A stretch of 64,000 nucleotides of DNA from UBA5342 sp965662645. GTDB taxonomy: Bacteria; Bacteroidota; Bacteroidia; Bacteroidales; UBA5342. Below the pieces are notes generated by a model that saw nothing but the letters and a program-made list of their open reading frames with translations, was not told the DNA's origin and did not search any database. A program made the position numbers and the translations under genes. This document shows, piece after piece, positions 62,136-64,000 of this stretch. Each line of letters opens with the position of its first letter. The stretch's first letter is position 1. The stretch covers positions 244,282-308,281 of the forward strand of contig CBFIII010000001.1 of NCBI GenBank assembly GCA_965662645.1. The letters are read 5' to 3'.

Positions 62136-63137
62136 ATGTCGATATTAGCATTTCAACAACCAGATAAAGTCATAATGCTGGAATCAGATGAATTCAAAGG
62201 TAAATTTGAATTTCGTCCTTTAGAGCCTGGCTATGGTATCACTATCGGTAACGCATTACGTCGTATCCTTATCTCTTCTCTTGAAGGATTTGCGATTACT
62301 TCTTTGCGCATTGATGGTGTTGATCACGAATTTTCTTCTATCCCTGGGGTAATGGACGATGTAGTGTCTATTATCTTAAATTTGAAGCAAGTACGTTTCA
62401 AATCATTAAATAGTGAAGTGGAAAATGAAACTATTGCTTTATCGGTAAGCAAGACTTCAGAATTTAAAGCTAGTGAGTTAAATAAAGCATTAACGGCATT
62501 CGAAGTTCTTAACCCAGATTTTGTTATCTGTCGTATGGACGAGGATGTAACTATAAATATTGAATTAAGCATCAATAAAGGTCGTGGTTACGTTCCTTCA
62601 GAGGAAAATGCCAAAGATCAAACCGATGATGCTAATCTTGGTCTTATTCCTATTGATTCTATTTATACTCCAATTCGCAATGTTAATTACAACATTGAGA
62701 ATTATCGTGTAGAGCAGAAGACTGATTACGAGAAACTTCTTATAGAAGTTGAAACTGACGGATCTGTTTCTCCTAAAGATGCTCTTAATGATGCTGCTAA
62801 AATATTAATTCAGCACTTCATGTTGTTTTCTGATGAGAAAATGACCTTCGATAACGAAGAAAAGGATGCAGTAGAAGAGTTTGATGAAGAAGTATTGCAT
62901 ATGCGCCAGTTGCTTAAGAGTAAATTGGTTGATCTTGACTTATCAGTACGAGCATTAAATTGCTTGAAGGCTGCAGAAGTTGAGACTTTAGGTGATTTGG
63001 TACAATTTTCAAAAAATGATTTACTAAAATTCCGTAACTTTGGTAAGAAGTCACTTACAGAATTAGATGAGTTATTGGAGGATAAAAGTCTTCAATTCGG
63101 GATGGATGTTTCAAAATATAAATTAGACAAGGAGTAA
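62136..63137 (+). CDS. rpoA: DNA-directed RNA polymerase subunit alpha
   Basis: 333 residues. N-terminal assembly domain with PLEPGYGITIGNALRRILIS near 28-47, acidic linker (EEKDAVEEFDEEV), and a complete C-terminal domain (LSVRALNCLKAAEVETLGDL ... FGKKSLTELDELL) that contacts activators and UP elements. Confidence 0.98.
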   Translation: MSILAFQQPDKVIMLESDEFKGKFEFRPLEPGYGITIGNALRRILISSLEGFAITSLRIDGVDHEFSSIPGVMDDVVSIILNLKQVRFKSLNSEVENETIALSVSKTSEFKASELNKALTAFEVLNPDFVICRMDEDVTINIELSINKGRGYVPSEENAKDQTDDANLGLIPIDSIYTPIRNVNYNIENYRVEQKTDYEKLLIEVETDGSVSPKDALNDAAKILIQHFMLFSDEKMTFDNEEKDAVEEFDEEVLHMRQLLKSKLVDLDLSVRALNCLKAAEVETLGDLVQFSKNDLLKFRNFGKKSLTELDELLEDKSLQFGMDVSKYKLDKE

Positions 63138-63143
63138 AAAACG

Positions 63144-63653
63144 ATGAGACATAATAAAAAATTCAATCATTTGGGAAGAAAAAAAGCACATCGTGAGTCA
63201 ATGTTGGCTAACATGTCTTGTTCCCTTATTCAGTATAAAAGCATCAAAACTACATTAGCAAAAGCGAAAGCGCTTAAGATGTATTTTGAACCATTGATTA
63301 CTAGAGCGAAAACAGACGATACTCATTGTCGTCGTATTGTATTTAGTTATTTGAAGGACAAAGAAGCTGTTACTGCATTGTTTCGTGATGTGGTTGTTAA
63401 AGTAGGTGATCGTCCAGGTGGTTATACTCGTATCCTTAAGTTAGGGAATCGTTTAGGAGATAACGCTGAAATGTGTATTATTGAGTTAGTTGATTACAAC
63501 GAAAACTTGTTGAAAGAAACTAAACCTAAGAAAGCACGTAGTCGTCGTTCTGCTAAAAAGAAAGTAGATGTTCCTGCTGAAGCTTCTGTTGAAGCTGAAG
63601 AAGTTAAGGAAGTTAAAGTTGCTGAAGATACTAAAGAAGAGAAAGCTGAATAG
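63144..63653 (+). CDS. rplQ: 50S ribosomal protein L17 with C-terminal extension
   Basis: 169 residues; the core (about 1-125) shows MRHNKKFNHLGRKKAHRESM at the start and KLGNRLGDNAEMCIIELVD. About 45 extra residues follow, first Lys/Arg-rich then Glu/Val/Lys repeats (KEVKVAEDTKEEKAE). Such tails are common in Bacteroidota L17; their function is unknown. Last gene before the array terminator. Confidence 0.97.
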   Translation: MRHNKKFNHLGRKKAHRESMLANMSCSLIQYKSIKTTLAKAKALKMYFEPLITRAKTDDTHCRRIVFSYLKDKEAVTALFRDVVVKVGDRPGGYTRILKLGNRLGDNAEMCIIELVDYNENLLKETKPKKARSRRSAKKKVDVPAEASVEAEEVKEVKVAEDTKEEKAE

Positions 63654-63684
63654 TTATCAGTAAATAATTTCTTTAAAAATTATA

Positions 63685-63719
63685 AAAGCGAAGTACAGAT
63701 AATGTACTTCGCTTTTTTT
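63685..63719 (+). terminator. Terminator of the ribosomal array
   Basis: AAAGCGAAGTACA / TGTACTTCGCTTT perfect 13-bp stem, 5-base loop, then a T run. It starts about 30 bases after rplQ. Confidence 0.93.
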
Positions 63720-64000
63720 GTTCTTTTTTTATTACTTGTACGGTATCCGTCGTGTATCCATCGTATCCGTGTAAGCGTCTCCAGAATAACGTCTAGTTTG
63801 TCATATTAAGAATGCCGAGTTTTGTCACCTTATTATTTACATAAAAAAGGATACATTGTTATTCCTAAGTCAAATGTTCATGAATTATTTGACCAAATAA
63901 TGAAGTTGCACGATAGATTAATGTTAATAACCTGAGTTCGATTTTAAATTCGGTCACAGTTTGAATTTTATTTGAGTAGAAATTTATTCAGATTCAAGAA
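63720..64000. other. Tail of the window after the ribosomal array
   Basis: About 280 bases without a recognised gene. GTATCC occurs three times in 63742-63772 (GTATCCGT twice). A 39-codon open frame near 63830-63930 has no start codon at a sensible place. The adjoining gene, if any, lies beyond the edge. Confidence 0.45.

Noticed and set aside
63830..63930. Open frame of about 39 codons near the right edge
   Set aside because: No usable start codon upstream and a stop soon before it; could be a gene remnant but cannot be supported.
1..64000. tRNA genes, CRISPR arrays, prophage or complete insertion sequences
   Set aside because: The intergenic regions were read for T-arm sequences, regularly spaced repeats and transposase or integrase motifs; none found.

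Overview
The window is chromosomal DNA from a member of the Bacteroidota, most likely order Bacteroidales. The evidence is an AT-rich sequence, promoters of the TTTG-N19/21-TAnnTTTG type, a short primary sigma factor without region 1.1, secreted proteins with type IX secretion (T9SS) C-terminal signals, an S46 dipeptidyl-peptidase, Na+-NQR, and Bacteroidota families such as DUF4831 and DUF3859. No tRNA, rRNA, CRISPR array, prophage or complete insertion sequence was seen.

Layout. 1-957: the 5' part of leuA (minus strand) behind what looks like a complete leucine attenuator (promoter, 20-codon leader with eight Leu codons, terminator). 958-1878: ribF. 2006-7903: a tandem pair of large secreted beta-helix proteins with T9SS signals. 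7904-10282: an accessory-looking, repeat-rich stretch with three paralogous genes for tiny secreted proteins, each followed by a near-identical terminator. 10283-19231: trpS, a DUF4831 lipoprotein, gapA, miaA, an S46 peptidase, a Fur-family regulator, purA and a bifunctional-nuclease-domain protein. 19481-25379: nqrABCDEF, closed by a strong terminator. 26034-33485: an O-antigen-ligase-like membrane protein, an Lrp/AsnC regulator, a radical SAM protein, a MurG-like glycosyltransferase, era, cls and the primary sigma factor. 33807-44622: ligA, a DUF6913-like gene, dapA, a PagL-like deacylase, coaE, a DUF3859 gene, obgE, a PAP2 phosphatase and a secreted TPR-CHAT protein. 45163-63653: one uninterrupted same-strand array of str, S10, spc and alpha operon genes (rpsL to rplQ) with fusA, secY, map, infA and rpoA. 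A strong promoter precedes rpsL and a strong terminator follows rplQ.

How the parts relate. The sigma factor at 32619 is the type that reads the TTTG/TAnnTTTG promoters seen before leuA, the T9SS pair, gapA, lrp, obgE and rpsL. The ribosomal array lacks tuf between fusA and rpsJ and encodes zinc-free forms of S14 and L36. Most of its longer gaps hold RNA hairpins, and the rpsN-rpsH gap holds an apparent internal terminator plus a hairpin just before the S8 gene.

Most notable non-coding signals: the leucine attenuator; a ~100-bp dispersed palindromic repeat with three good copies placed just after stop codons, plus a decayed copy sitting exactly between one small gene and its terminator; the triplicated small-protein cassette; and related hairpins on both sides of rplB-rpsS. 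All family names come from reading translated sequence and motifs; no database search was run.
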